DNA from: an uncultured Sphingomonadaceae bacterium
GTDB lineage: Bacteria; Pseudomonadota; Alphaproteobacteria; Sphingomonadales; Sphingomonadaceae
Direction of reading: 5' to 3'
DNA length: 53,389 nt
Assembly: GCA_903871605.1 (NCBI GenBank)
Contig: CAIQHF010000003.1
Span: 1 to 53,389 of the forward strand
Shown here: positions 20,640 through 27,303 of the stretch, piece after piece
Numbering within the stretch: position 1 is the first letter of the stretch
Layout: each line of letters begins with the position of its first letter
Notes under the pieces: generated by a model
Databases searched by the model: none
The model's input: only the letters and a program-made list of their open reading frames with translations
What the model was told of the DNA's origin: nothing
Translations under genes and position numbers: made by a program

Positions 20640-21722
20640 ATGACGATGGCGGAACGGTTCACCGGCGAGAGCGTGCTCGGATCGCCGGTGCGCAACCTCG
20701 TCTCGATCCTCGCCTATATGGCGATCGTCGTCACCAGCGCGACGTTCGCCTATATGCAGGCCGGGTGGAGCTTCGCCGACGCGAGCTACATGGTCGCGCT
20801 CACCGTCTATACGGTCGGCTACGGCGAAGTGCGCCCGATCGACACCGCCTATCTGCACGGCGTCACGATGGCGACGATGGTGCTCGGCTGCACCGGCATG
20901 ATATTGCTCACCAGCGCGATCGTTCAGCTGTTCACCGTGATGCAGCTGCGCCAGATATTGAGCCCGAACCGCATGCAGGCGAAGATCGACAAGCTGACCG
21001 ACCACGCGCTGATCTGCGGCTATGGCCGGATCGGGGTGATGCTGGCGCGCGATCTCGCCACCGGCGGCATGCCGCTGGTCGTGCTCGAGCGCGATCCCGG
21101 CCGGCTCGCCGAGGCGGAGGCCGCGGGCCACCTCGCGCTCGCCGGCGACGCCACCGAGGAGCCCGCGCTGATCGCCGCCGGCATCCACCGCGCGCGCGTG
21201 CTGGCGACGGTCTTGCCCGACGATGCCGCCAATGTGTTCATCACGCTCAGCGCGCGCAATCTCCACCCCGAGCTCGAGATCATCGCGCGCGGCGAGGCGC
21301 CGACCACCGAGAGCAAGCTGCGCCATGCCGGTGCCGACCAGGTCGTGCTGCCGACGCATATCGGCGCCGAGCGGATCGCGCGGATGGTGCTCTATCCCGA
21401 AAGCCGCGCGGCGCGGGACGAGGCCGGGGTGCACGGTGCCGAGCAGGCGCTCGAAGGCGTCGGGCTCAGCCTCGAGTCGCTGGTGATCGGTGCGCGCAGC
21501 GCCGCGGCGGGGCTGACCGTCAAGGAGGCCGAGCGGCTTGGCGGCGGCACCTATCTGATCGTGCGGATCGGCCGCGACGACGAAGAGATGCGCCGGCCCG
21601 CGCCCGAGGAGCGCATCCACAAGGACGATCGCCTGATGATCGTCACGCGCGATCCGGCGGCGGCGGCGCGGATGCTGGTGGCGCCACGCGGGACGATCCG
21701 GGTGGGGCGCAACACGTTCTGA
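20640..21722 (+). CDS. Two-TM potassium channel protein with RCK domains
   Basis: A 360-residue inner-membrane protein. Residues about 18-100 hold two transmembrane helices around a pore loop with the selectivity filter TVGYGE. A TrkA-N/RCK Rossmann domain follows (ICGYGRIGVMLARDL) and then a TrkA-C-like domain (KDDRLMIV near the end). This is the layout of MthK/Kch-like ligand-gated K+ channels. Two ATGs compete, at 20640 and 20646; GGGGG lies just upstream of the first. The frame is open from 20589. Potassium selectivity is inferred from the filter. Confidence 0.88.
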   Translation: MTMAERFTGESVLGSPVRNLVSILAYMAIVVTSATFAYMQAGWSFADASYMVALTVYTVGYGEVRPIDTAYLHGVTMATMVLGCTGMILLTSAIVQLFTVMQLRQILSPNRMQAKIDKLTDHALICGYGRIGVMLARDLATGGMPLVVLERDPGRLAEAEAAGHLALAGDATEEPALIAAGIHRARVLATVLPDDAANVFITLSARNLHPELEIIARGEAPTTESKLRHAGADQVVLPTHIGAERIARMVLYPESRAARDEAGVHGAEQALEGVGLSLESLVIGARSAAAGLTVKEAERLGGGTYLIVRIGRDDEEMRRPAPEERIHKDDRLMIVTRDPAAAARMLVAPRGTIRVGRNTF

Positions 21723-21782
21723 GGTAGCACGTTTTGGGGCGGCAGGGGCATGCCATGCCGGATCGGCGTGGGCCGCCCGCGA

Positions 21783-21965
21783 TCAGGCCCGGTTTTCGAT
21801 CTGCCGCGCGACGCGCTCGAGCCGGGCGACGTCGCCGACCGCGCGCAGCTGAGACTTGAGCCGGTCGCCATCCTGCGGATGCGCGCGTCCGGCCGCCCAG
21901 TCTTCCATGAAGCAATCGATCGCGAAATCGCGCGCGGCGGGATCGGTGGGGACCATCGGTGTCAT
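21783..21965 (-). CDS. Small protein of unknown function
   Basis: A 60-residue soluble protein that is rich in charged residues and largely helical, ending in RVARQIENRA. I do not recognise a family. The coding frame has sensible composition and the gene occupies an otherwise empty gap after the convergent channel gene. The start could be ATG 21965 or ATG 21956; neither has a strong ribosome site. Confidence 0.5.
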   Translation of the reverse strand: MTPMVPTDPAARDFAIDCFMEDWAAGRAHPQDGDRLKSQLRAVGDVARLERVARQIENRA

Positions 21966-22035
21966 GCGATCGTCATAGCATGCGCACCTTAACGGAGTGT
22001 GGCCCCGCCCGACAGCCGCGGTTCAGCCTCCGGCG

Positions 22036-22278
22036 TCAGTCGTCCTGCTCGACCGCAAGCTGATAGGCGAGCGCGTCGATCTCGTCGGGATTGAGCACCC
22101 AGGTCCGCGTCTTGCGACCGGTGCGCGCAACCGGCGCCGTGAGCAGGATTCGCGCATCGGCCTTGGCGGCGGGCTTGAACATCGCGAAGTGGCGAACGCA
22201 GTCGCGCACCGTCGCGATCAGCGGGGTGGTCCCGTCGAGATCGATCAGCGTGGCGGGCTGATCCCAGGGCGGCGTCAT
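22036..22278 (-). CDS. Small protein of unknown function
   Basis: An 80-residue cytoplasmic protein starting MTPPWDQPATLIDLDG. It has a hydrophobic core, a central TGRKTRTWVLNPDEIDALAY segment and an acidic end, EQDD. ATG 22278 has GGAGA a few bases upstream; a further ATG lies at 22290. No family recognised. Leftward, in line with the preceding 60-residue gene. Confidence 0.55.
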   Translation of the reverse strand: MTPPWDQPATLIDLDGTTPLIATVRDCVRHFAMFKPAAKADARILLTAPVARTGRKTRTWVLNPDEIDALAYQLAVEQDD

Positions 22279-22538
22279 AGTCTTCTCCATCGGCGGCGTG
22301 GCTGTCCCGACCTAGATAGGCGCATCCGGCGATGTGGCCAGTGCCCGGCGCGACGGCGGCGCGCCGACAGGCAGGCCCGACCCGCACGCGATCGACCAAA
22401 CGGCGACGAGCGATCGCCCAGCCGGCCGGCATCGCGCGTGGAAGGCCATGCGGTACGGCGACTACGTAGCGCGCGGGCGGCGAAGCGTTAACCGCGCCCG
22501 GGGCATAGCGGCATCGCGCCGGATGCGGCGCCCGATGC

Positions 22539-22688
22539 TCACTGCATGTTCGACGCGACCTTGTTGAACGTGTTCTTGAGGTTGCGGCCGACCGACTGCA
22601 TCGCGGCGACGGCGATGAGGGCGGCGATCAGGCCATATTCAATCGCGGTTGCGGCCCGGCTGTCTCGGACAAATTTTCTGATACGCAT
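22539..22688 (-). CDS. Flp/Fap-type IVb pilin
   Basis: This 49-residue gene encodes a Flp-family type IVb prepilin. The short basic leader MRIRKFVRDSR is followed by the processing region RA-ATAIEYGLIAALIAVAA, with the conserved Glu-Tyr pair and a single hydrophobic helix. Flp pilins are cleaved by a TadV/CpaA peptidase and assembled by the Tad machinery for surface adhesion. AGGAG precedes the ATG. The usual Gly before the cleavage site is Ala here. No tad/cpa genes are in the window, so this is an orphan copy unless the cluster lies elsewhere. It is the last recognisable chromosomal gene before the prophage. Confidence 0.85.
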   Translation of the reverse strand: MRIRKFVRDSRAATAIEYGLIAALIAVAAMQSVGRNLKNTFNKVASNMQ

Positions 22689-23154
22689 GATGTTCTCCTG
22701 GACCGCGCGCGATCATCCGCCAAATTGGTAAACATATTGCACCTGCGAGCGCCGGCGCGGCGCCCACGGCCAGCGCGCGCGACGGATTAACCGCCGAGTC
22801 GAATCTATAACGGGCCGAGCCGAATCCAGCCCGATTGACCGGCCGGGCGCGCTTGACCTAGGCCGTCCCTCGCCAGCCGATTTTGGGAAGCCATTTTGCG
22901 GTGGCGGGGCCAGGCCGGGGTGGATCGCCGCCCCTGCCTGGCCCTCATTCGCGCCCACCGCATACACCCCCACGGGGGCTCGCCCCAACGACGATCGCCG
23001 CCGACCGGCCTGCGCCGCAGACCGCGGAACGCGACCATGGCCGGTCGGCCATGACCCCAATATGTCGGCGTTCGCCCCGGCGGTGGTGGAAGGGGCTTCC
23101 ATTGAAACGAGCCGCTTTAATGACGGAAAACCGCCATTTTCTGGCAGCGGATTT
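22689..23154. other. Gene-poor chromosome/prophage boundary segment
   Basis: These 466 bases contain no gene I can support. The left part is the upstream region of the pilin gene. The middle is strongly structured (see the hairpin at 22898-22961, followed by ACCCCCACGGGGGCT near 22966-22980). The right end, from about 23,090, changes to lower GC and leads into the first prophage gene. The left attachment site should lie in this interval, but its core cannot be identified without the right end. There is no tRNA and no integrase remnant here. Confidence 0.5.
22898..22961. repeat. Large imperfect hairpin near prophage left end
   Basis: The outer arms GCGGTGG (22898-22904) and CCACCGC (22955-22961) enclose an inner stem GGCCAGGC (22908-22915) with GCCTGGCC (22936-22943), and inside that GGGG (22917-22920) pairs with CCCC (22931-22934). 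No T-run follows on either strand, so it is not a standard terminator. It could be a structured RNA, a protein-binding site or part of the attachment region. Confidence 0.55.
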
Positions 23155-23376
23155 CTACGCTACCCCCTCGCCTACCCCCGGACTGTCGGTGGTTAAATTC
23201 AGGGGCCTCTCGGCGATCCACGAATCGATCTCCGATTCGCGCCATGCGACTATGCCACCCCCGAGCTGGACGGCGGCGGGAAACTTGCCCCGCTCCATCC
23301 AGTCGTAGATCGTCGACTTGCTGACCGGCACCCGATCGAGGACTACCTTGAGGCGGATCAGGCGGTTCGCGGTCAT
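23155..23376 (-). CDS. AlpA-family phage regulatory / excisionase-like protein
   Basis: A 73-residue winged-helix protein of the AlpA/MerR-like type. It contains RLIRLKVVLDRVPVSKSTIYDW, with the turn VSKSTIYDWM, then GKFPAAVQLGGGIVAWRESEIDSWI, the standard AlpA pattern. Members activate integrase genes or act as excisionases. It is the last gene of the leftward prophage operon, overlapping its upstream neighbour by 4 bp, which is the position where excisionase is expected. The integrase normally next to it is absent. Confidence 0.85.
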   Translation of the reverse strand: MTANRLIRLKVVLDRVPVSKSTIYDWMERGKFPAAVQLGGGIVAWRESEIDSWIAERPLNLTTDSPGVGEGVA

Positions 23377-23582
23377 CGTGTCGTTTCCTCTGGTCCTGGT
23401 GCCCGGCCCAGCCGCTCGATCTCAGCGACAGCGTCATCAATGCTGGTGAACGGCGCTAGCGACGCGACCGCACCACTGTGGGCGACGACGCCCTTACGCA
23501 GTGGCGCGCCGGCGCGAGTGTCGATCGCCGCATAGATCGCCCCCCCTGCGGTAGTGCGTCCGGAGATAACAGGGAATTTCAT
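23373..23582 (-). CDS. Small phage protein, unknown
   Basis: A 69-residue protein, MKFPVISGRTTAGG onward, with a small beta-rich N-terminal half and a helix FTSIDDAVAEIERLGR near the end. It has no recognised family. Its start overlaps the upstream gene by 4 bp (ATGA) and its stop overlaps the AlpA gene, so it is translated as part of the leftward operon. Confidence 0.65.
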   Translation of the reverse strand: MKFPVISGRTTAGGAIYAAIDTRAGAPLRKGVVAHSGAVASLAPFTSIDDAVAEIERLGRAPGPEETTR

Positions 23583-23719
23583 TGCCGCCCCCGCTCGGCC
23601 AGCGCTCGCAAAGCCGCCATCTCGTCGGCGATACGATGCGCCGCGCGCGCGGCGTCGACCATCGGGCCTCTAAGCCAAATGATGGTGATCGCGGTGCATG
23701 CAAATATGGCGAGCGTCAT
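23579..23719 (-). CDS. Small membrane protein, unknown
   Basis: A 46-residue protein with an N-terminal hydrophobic helix (MTLAIFACTAITIIWL) followed by an amphipathic helix rich in Ala and Arg. It probably sits in the inner membrane with its C-terminus in the cytoplasm. Both ends overlap neighbouring genes by 4 bp (ATGA), which is the main evidence that it is translated. No family is recognised. Confidence 0.6.
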   Translation of the reverse strand: MTLAIFACTAITIIWLRGPMVDAARAAHRIADEMAALRALAERGRQ

Positions 23720-23844
23720 CGCGACCTCCACCATTTGCGAACGCCGCATCGTGTGCAGATCAGCTTGCTAAGCCGATGACGCTCGCGGATGGGCACAGTT
23801 GGGTGCCACGCGTGCAGGCCTATCAGGCATAGGATTTTGCTCAC
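23716..23844 (-). CDS. Small zinc-ribbon-like protein
   Basis: A 42-residue protein starting at GTG 23844. Cys6, His11, His14 and a C-terminal CTRCG (Cys30, Cys33) suggest a single metal-binding site, followed by the basic RKWWRSR end. The start overlaps the upstream stop as GTGA, and the stop overlaps the next ATG, placing it firmly in the translationally coupled operon. Similar short C/H-rich proteins are frequent in alphaproteobacterial prophages; function is unknown. Confidence 0.6.
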   Translation of the reverse strand: MSKILCLIGLHAWHPTVPIRERHRLSKLICTRCGVRKWWRSR

Positions 23845-24056
23845 GCCTTGTCCTCTTGAACGCCTGCAGCATCGCGGAGCGCCAGCTTCACGCACGCCAC
23901 CTCCTGGCTGATGATGATGCCCGGCCCAGGACTGATCGCGAGCAGACGCGCCGCCTCCGCCTCGGCGCTATCCCGGGTCGAGTGACGCCGGGCGGATGTC
24001 TCGAGCCTGCGGAGTGTGAAGCCGCCGCGGAAGTGGTGAGTGCGGGTGCCGGTCAT
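23841..24056 (-). CDS. Small phage protein, unknown
   Basis: A 71-residue protein (MTGTRTHHFRGG onward) with a basic N-terminal half, a middle helix around AEAEAARLLAI and a hydrophobic segment SPGPGIIIS. I recognise no domain. The 4-bp overlaps at both ends fix its start at ATG 24056 within a longer open frame that begins at 24338. Confidence 0.6.
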   Translation of the reverse strand: MTGTRTHHFRGGFTLRRLETSARRHSTRDSAEAEAARLLAISPGPGIIISQEVACVKLALRDAAGVQEDKA

Positions 24057-24280
24057 GCCGCTGCCGCCATCCGGCCGACTACCGGGCCCTCGGCGGGGCG
24101 ATAATCGCCGCACCATTGGGAACTGTTCATGGGCGGGAATACCTGCCACGCGCCGCCGGGCGGCTTGAGCGCTGGGCCGTTCGGGGCATAGCGTCGGCAC
24201 ATACCGTCGACATCGGGGAAGGCTGCTGTCGTTATCGGCACGAAGAACCGACAGCTGATGCAGCTTTCGGGGACGGTCAT
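24053..24280 (-). CDS. Small Cys-rich phage protein (CxxC...CRR...WCG type)
   Basis: A 75-residue protein with the pattern CISC, then GMCRRYAP about 18 residues later and WCGDY near the C-terminus. The four cysteines are likely a zinc site. The same pattern appears in the rightward gene at 30501-30767, so the prophage carries two members of one family, one on each arm. The role is unknown. It is coupled to both neighbours by 4-bp overlaps. Confidence 0.7.
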   Translation of the reverse strand: MTVPESCISCRFFVPITTAAFPDVDGMCRRYAPNGPALKPPGGAWQVFPPMNSSQWCGDYRPAEGPVVGRMAAAA

Positions 24281-24954
24281 AGATCACCCGAATGGGGATG
24301 CAGACGCTCAAGCGACCGAATAGCCGACCACATCGCAATGATCGGGGTGTCTTCGTACTTTAGGCGCGCGTCGATGTGAGATCCGGGCAGGCTTAGAGCC
24401 GCGCTCTCTAGCCAATCCTCGACGGCGCTGATGTAAAGAGCCGCGCGGACCTTAATCGCAACACCAGCGATCGTTTCCGCATCACGATCGAAGATGATGC
24501 GATCTACCTCTCGCACCCGATGCGCATCGACAGTCCGCTCGGGGTCGGCAAGCTTGGCCTGCACGAACTCGCGCCATGCATCATGAAGCAGCGCATCCGG
24601 ATCCTCCGCCGTGCGACTACTCGCGTAGGCGAACCGCGTTGCCTCTGCCTCCAGCATGGCATCCCAGCAATCGGTTTCGCGACCGCTTCCGCGGGCGACG
24701 AGATACTTGAAAGCGAAGGACGCCGCATCCGGTGACGGGATCGCCATCAGCGCATCCTCGGCGGCAGCGCGAATGTCGGTCAGACGATCTGATTCCTGCG
24801 TCAAGCGCTCATCAAAGGTCGCCATTTCGCCTTGAGCATCGGCAGCGCGGATGGCGTCGGCGTATGGACCATTGTCATACGCGTGCTCGGCTTCTTTCGC
24901 GACGAGATAGGCTTCTGCCGCGTGCCGCCAGTTGTTTGTCGGAAAGCCCTTCAT
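24277..24954 (-). CDS. Phage protein of unknown function, helical
   Basis: A 225-residue soluble protein, almost entirely helical and acidic (for example NNWRHAAEAYLVAKEAEHAY and the DERLTQESDRLTDIRAAAEDAL stretch). The C-terminal third contains AVEDWLESAALSLPG. I recognise no catalytic motif. It is coupled by a 4-bp overlap to the gene at 24951-25730. Confidence 0.65.
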   Translation of the reverse strand: MKGFPTNNWRHAAEAYLVAKEAEHAYDNGPYADAIRAADAQGEMATFDERLTQESDRLTDIRAAAEDALMAIPSPDAASFAFKYLVARGSGRETDCWDAMLEAEATRFAYASSRTAEDPDALLHDAWREFVQAKLADPERTVDAHRVREVDRIIFDRDAETIAGVAIKVRAALYISAVEDWLESAALSLPGSHIDARLKYEDTPIIAMWSAIRSLERLHPHSGDL

Positions 24955-25730
24955 CTGAGGTCTCCCGCCAGCTGCAAGAGAACTTCCCTCGTCCTGTTGG
25001 TCTCGTTTCCGTTTCCATCGAGTTCGATCTCAGCAAGGAGCCGCAACTTGGCTGAGGCTTGAGCAGATGTAACTGTCGGCAGATCGAGCAACGCCACCTC
25101 GAGCGCGCAATATTCGGCGTACCAAGCGTTTCGCACATTGTCCGGCTCGGAAAGCTCGCTGTCATAGCGGTCGCGAAGTCGGCACCAATCGGCAAGCATC
25201 GCAGCATGAGGGAGCGCGTCGGGAGCGAAATCTTTCACCGAGTCCGACTTGGCGACCCGCTCTGCCACCGCATCCGCGAAGAAGCGCCGCAGCATCTCGT
25301 CGCGATCGGTGAAGCTGCTCGGCTCGCTGACGTCCCCGACGGCATAAATGTCGCCGGCAGGCATCTCGACATAATGGTCATCCCAGAAGCTCGCGCCGCC
25401 ACAGACGCCCTGCGGCGTGACCGGACGAACGGCACCATCCAGACAAAGCGCCCAAGCGATCACCGGCTCGGCGACGATGACGCTCTCCGCAAGGGTCCCG
25501 CCGATCGCTGCACGCACGAATTGAGTGCCGGGTTCGCTCGGAATGATCTGCGCGGGCCGCGATCGGATTTCGGCAATGTCATGCTCGAGGAGGTCGAACT
25601 TGCTGCCGTCGAACAACTTGGCCGTCCTAAGCTCGATCTTGTCCTTGCCGACGCGCTCCTCGCCTATCCGAATTATGGCGGAGATCGGTACCATCCCGCC
25701 GGACGACGCGGTCTCTATGAACCCGATCAT
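24951..25730 (-). CDS. Phage protein of unknown function
   Basis: A 259-residue protein. The N-terminal part (MIGFIETASSGGMVPISAI...) looks like a small beta-barrel that ends near AEIRSRPAQIIPSEPG, followed by a GTLAESVIVAEPVIAWALC segment and an alpha-helical C-terminal half. Start ATG 25730 overlaps the upstream stop by 4 bp; the frame is open to 25856 without support. No known family is recognised. Confidence 0.65.
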   Translation of the reverse strand: MIGFIETASSGGMVPISAIIRIGEERVGKDKIELRTAKLFDGSKFDLLEHDIAEIRSRPAQIIPSEPGTQFVRAAIGGTLAESVIVAEPVIAWALCLDGAVRPVTPQGVCGGASFWDDHYVEMPAGDIYAVGDVSEPSSFTDRDEMLRRFFADAVAERVAKSDSVKDFAPDALPHAAMLADWCRLRDRYDSELSEPDNVRNAWYAEYCALEVALLDLPTVTSAQASAKLRLLAEIELDGNGNETNRTREVLLQLAGDLR

Positions 25731-26008
25731 AGTGCGAATTCCCTGTGCTGGTTGGCGGCGTCGCGTTCGCGCCACGCGATGCGGGACTGAATGACGGCAG
25801 GGCTTGCGGCCGGCGGCGTGCGACCGACCGTGATGCCCAGATGAAAGCCGAACCACTGAATCTCGAACTGCCAGCCCGGGCCCTCACTCTCGTCGGCGAA
25901 GTCACGGCGGTGGGTGTTGATCCGAAGGACCGACGTCTCCCCCCAGTGATACCAGGGCTCGATCGCGCGCAGGAGGCGGGCGATGCGCAGGCGAGCGGCG
26001 TGGATCAT
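25727..26008 (-). CDS. Small phage protein, unknown
   Basis: A 93-residue protein with a basic N-terminal helix (MIHAARLRIARLLRAI) followed by a beta-rich section with many aromatics (WQFEIQWFGFHLGITVGR). It has no recognisable family. It overlaps both neighbours by 4 bp in the leftward operon. Confidence 0.62.
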   Translation of the reverse strand: MIHAARLRIARLLRAIEPWYHWGETSVLRINTHRRDFADESEGPGWQFEIQWFGFHLGITVGRTPPAASPAVIQSRIAWRERDAANQHREFAL

Positions 26009-26466
26009 GCCGCCTGCGCCTTCGTATTGCTGTCGTGCAGCCCCGACCAGCTGGCAAACTCGGCAATCAGCGGACTGACCTCGACCGGCAAGTCGACGGC
26101 GGCGTCGTGCGCCAGCAAGAACCGCACGGCATTGTTCAGGGCGGTGGCCACGCCGCGACAGATCGTTTCATCTGCGCCTTCGGCCTGCCCAAGCACGGTG
26201 TCGATGTAGTTCGCCGCCATGCCGAGCGTGAGGAGCATTTCGCCCATCGACGTCGGCGGCTGGGACATGACGACCTCGCCGGAGTGCATGAGCGCGGTCC
26301 ACGACGAGCGAGCATGGTCTCCGACAGCATCGTCCCGGCTGATCGGTGAGCCTTCGAGCGCGCGTTCGAAATCGTCGTCGAGGTCGCGCTGGCGCAAATA
26401 GATTTCCGCAAGCCTGGCGAGGCTACCTTTGCCCGCCGGAACGCGTGGTGCTGGTCGTGATGCCAT
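26005..26466 (-). CDS. First gene of leftward phage operon, unknown
   Basis: A 153-residue soluble helical protein. It starts at ATG 26466 with GGGAG close upstream and is preceded by the repressed leftward promoter at 26588-26616 and a 115-base leader. The mid-section SMGEMLLTLGMAANYIDTVLG and the run RGVATALNNAVRFLLAHDA are its most regular helices. As the promoter-proximal gene it should be the most strongly made early product of this arm. No family is recognised. Confidence 0.68.
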   Translation of the reverse strand: MASRPAPRVPAGKGSLARLAEIYLRQRDLDDDFERALEGSPISRDDAVGDHARSSWTALMHSGEVVMSQPPTSMGEMLLTLGMAANYIDTVLGQAEGADETICRGVATALNNAVRFLLAHDAAVDLPVEVSPLIAEFASWSGLHDSNTKAQAA

Positions 26467-26557
26467 CTGCCTTACTCCCTGTGAAGGAGAGCAAGGGCCT
26501 GTCCGTGCGATGTTGGCCCTCCGCAGAGGCGCCGGGTTACGCGGTGGTTAGGTCCTG

Positions 26558-26583
26558 CTCATCAGCCGTGTGGGGCTGATGAG
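26558..26583 (-). promoter_or_regulatory. Perfect 10-bp hairpin at the 5' end of the leftward transcript
   Basis: CTCATCAGCC (26558-26567) and GGCTGATGAG (26574-26583) form a perfect 10-bp stem with a six-base loop. Given the promoter at 26588-26616, leftward transcription should start close to 26581, so the hairpin would occupy the very first bases of the mRNA. No T-run follows. It may stabilise the 5' end or be a recognition site for an antitermination or repressor factor. Confidence 0.65.
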
Positions 26584-26587
26584 GAGA

Positions 26588-26631
26588 ATGTTCACCATTC
26601 CGGTGAACCATGTCAACACCATTTCGGTGAA
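26588..26631 (-). promoter_or_regulatory. Leftward early promoter with two repressor operators
   Basis: On the minus strand a consensus -35 TTGACA (26611-26616) is 17 bp from a -10-like GAACAT (26588-26593). Two copies of the operator TTCACC-N5-GGTGAA overlap it: TTCACCATTCCGGTGAA (26591-26607) covers the -10 and spacer, and AACACCATTTCGGTGAA (26615-26631) covers the -35. Their centres are 24 bp apart, the same spacing as the first two operators at the divergent site. Repressor bound here should block RNA polymerase directly. Confidence 0.78.
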
Positions 26632-27210
26632 CTAGAAAGTTCTTGTTCCCCATACCAGACGGGCGTCCATCAAAAACGGAGTGCTACCAATCTTAATGTC
26701 TTTGTATCGCGCGTTGGTAGAAACGGACAGCAGGGACATCGATGCTTGATCGAAGCGTCTAACGATGACGCCATCGTTCGTGCCAACGCGAAGCATGAAG
26801 ATGCCTTGGTCCTCGAATTCCGTCTCCGAGGGGTCAAAACCCGCGATGGAGCCATCTGGCAAAACTTTATCGATGATGTCACCTTCGACGTGCAGCGCAA
26901 AGGTATCTGGACCGCCTGCAATGCACGGCACTCGATCAGCTGCGAAATCGGTCTTTTCCCACGGCCGCTCGGATAGCGCTCCAAAAAGCGGCGCGGTGCG
27001 CATAGATCCTTCTGATACGGCACTCTCGTCTATGATCTCAGGAATGGTGACGTCGAGCGCCAATGCCAGGCGGTGCGCCCACATTACGGTCAGACGTCGC
27101 TCGCCCGATTCTAGACGGGCTATCTGCTGCTGACTCGTCTCCGCACGTTCCGCGACAGTGGCACGAGAAAGCCCCTTAGCTTCCCTGATTCGGCGGATTG
27201 CGTTTTTCAT
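26632..27210 (-). CDS. CI-type prophage repressor, apparently without S24 catalytic residues
   Basis: A 192-residue lysogeny repressor. Residues about 5-58 form an HTH_XRE domain (LSRATVAERAETSQQQIARLES). The C-terminal half has the LexA/CI-like S24 fold: FALHVEGDIIDKVLPDGSIAG and GIFMLRVGTNDGVIVRRF, then SVSTNARY. In active family members the motif is GDSM with a catalytic Ser, and VKR with a catalytic Lys; here these are Ile112 and Arg151. The start is ATG 27210. The gene lies between two operator groups that match in sequence, so it should silence both early promoters and probably its own. Loss of self-cleavage is inferred from these substitutions. Confidence 0.88.
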   Translation of the reverse strand: MKNAIRRIREAKGLSRATVAERAETSQQQIARLESGERRLTVMWAHRLALALDVTIPEIIDESAVSEGSMRTAPLFGALSERPWEKTDFAADRVPCIAGGPDTFALHVEGDIIDKVLPDGSIAGFDPSETEFEDQGIFMLRVGTNDGVIVRRFDQASMSLLSVSTNARYKDIKIGSTPFLMDARLVWGTRTF

Positions 27211-27221
27211 CGTGCGGTCAT

Positions 27222-27296
27222 TGCACCGGATTGGTGAAGTTTCCATCTTCCGTTTCGGTGAAATCGACGCTAACTGTCTTTCACCGAGACGGTGAG
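27222..27296. promoter_or_regulatory. Three operators in the repressor/Cro divergent region
   Basis: The 93-bp region between the two regulatory genes has three copies of the 17-bp palindrome TTCACC-N5-GGTGAA: TGCACCGGATTGGTGAA (27222-27238), TCTTCCGTTTCGGTGAA (27246-27262) and TTCACCGAGACGGTGAG (27280-27296). Centre spacings are 24 and 34 bp. The right halves are best conserved. This parallels the lambda right operator, controlling the repressor promoter to the left and the replication operon to the right. I could not fix the -35/-10 boxes here. Confidence 0.78.
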
Positions 27297-27303
27297 GCCG
27301 AGA

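Noticed and set aside
16028-20695. A 1555-codon open frame on the minus strand spanning four genes
   Set aside because: It is antisense to well-supported genes (metallopeptidase, aldo/keto reductase, FadE), its translation is dominated by Arg/Ala/Gly/His with no domain, and such frames arise in high-GC DNA where the third codon position is G or C.
22898-22961. Rho-independent terminator for the pilin gene
   Set aside because: The hairpin lies upstream of the leftward pilin gene and has no T-run on either strand.
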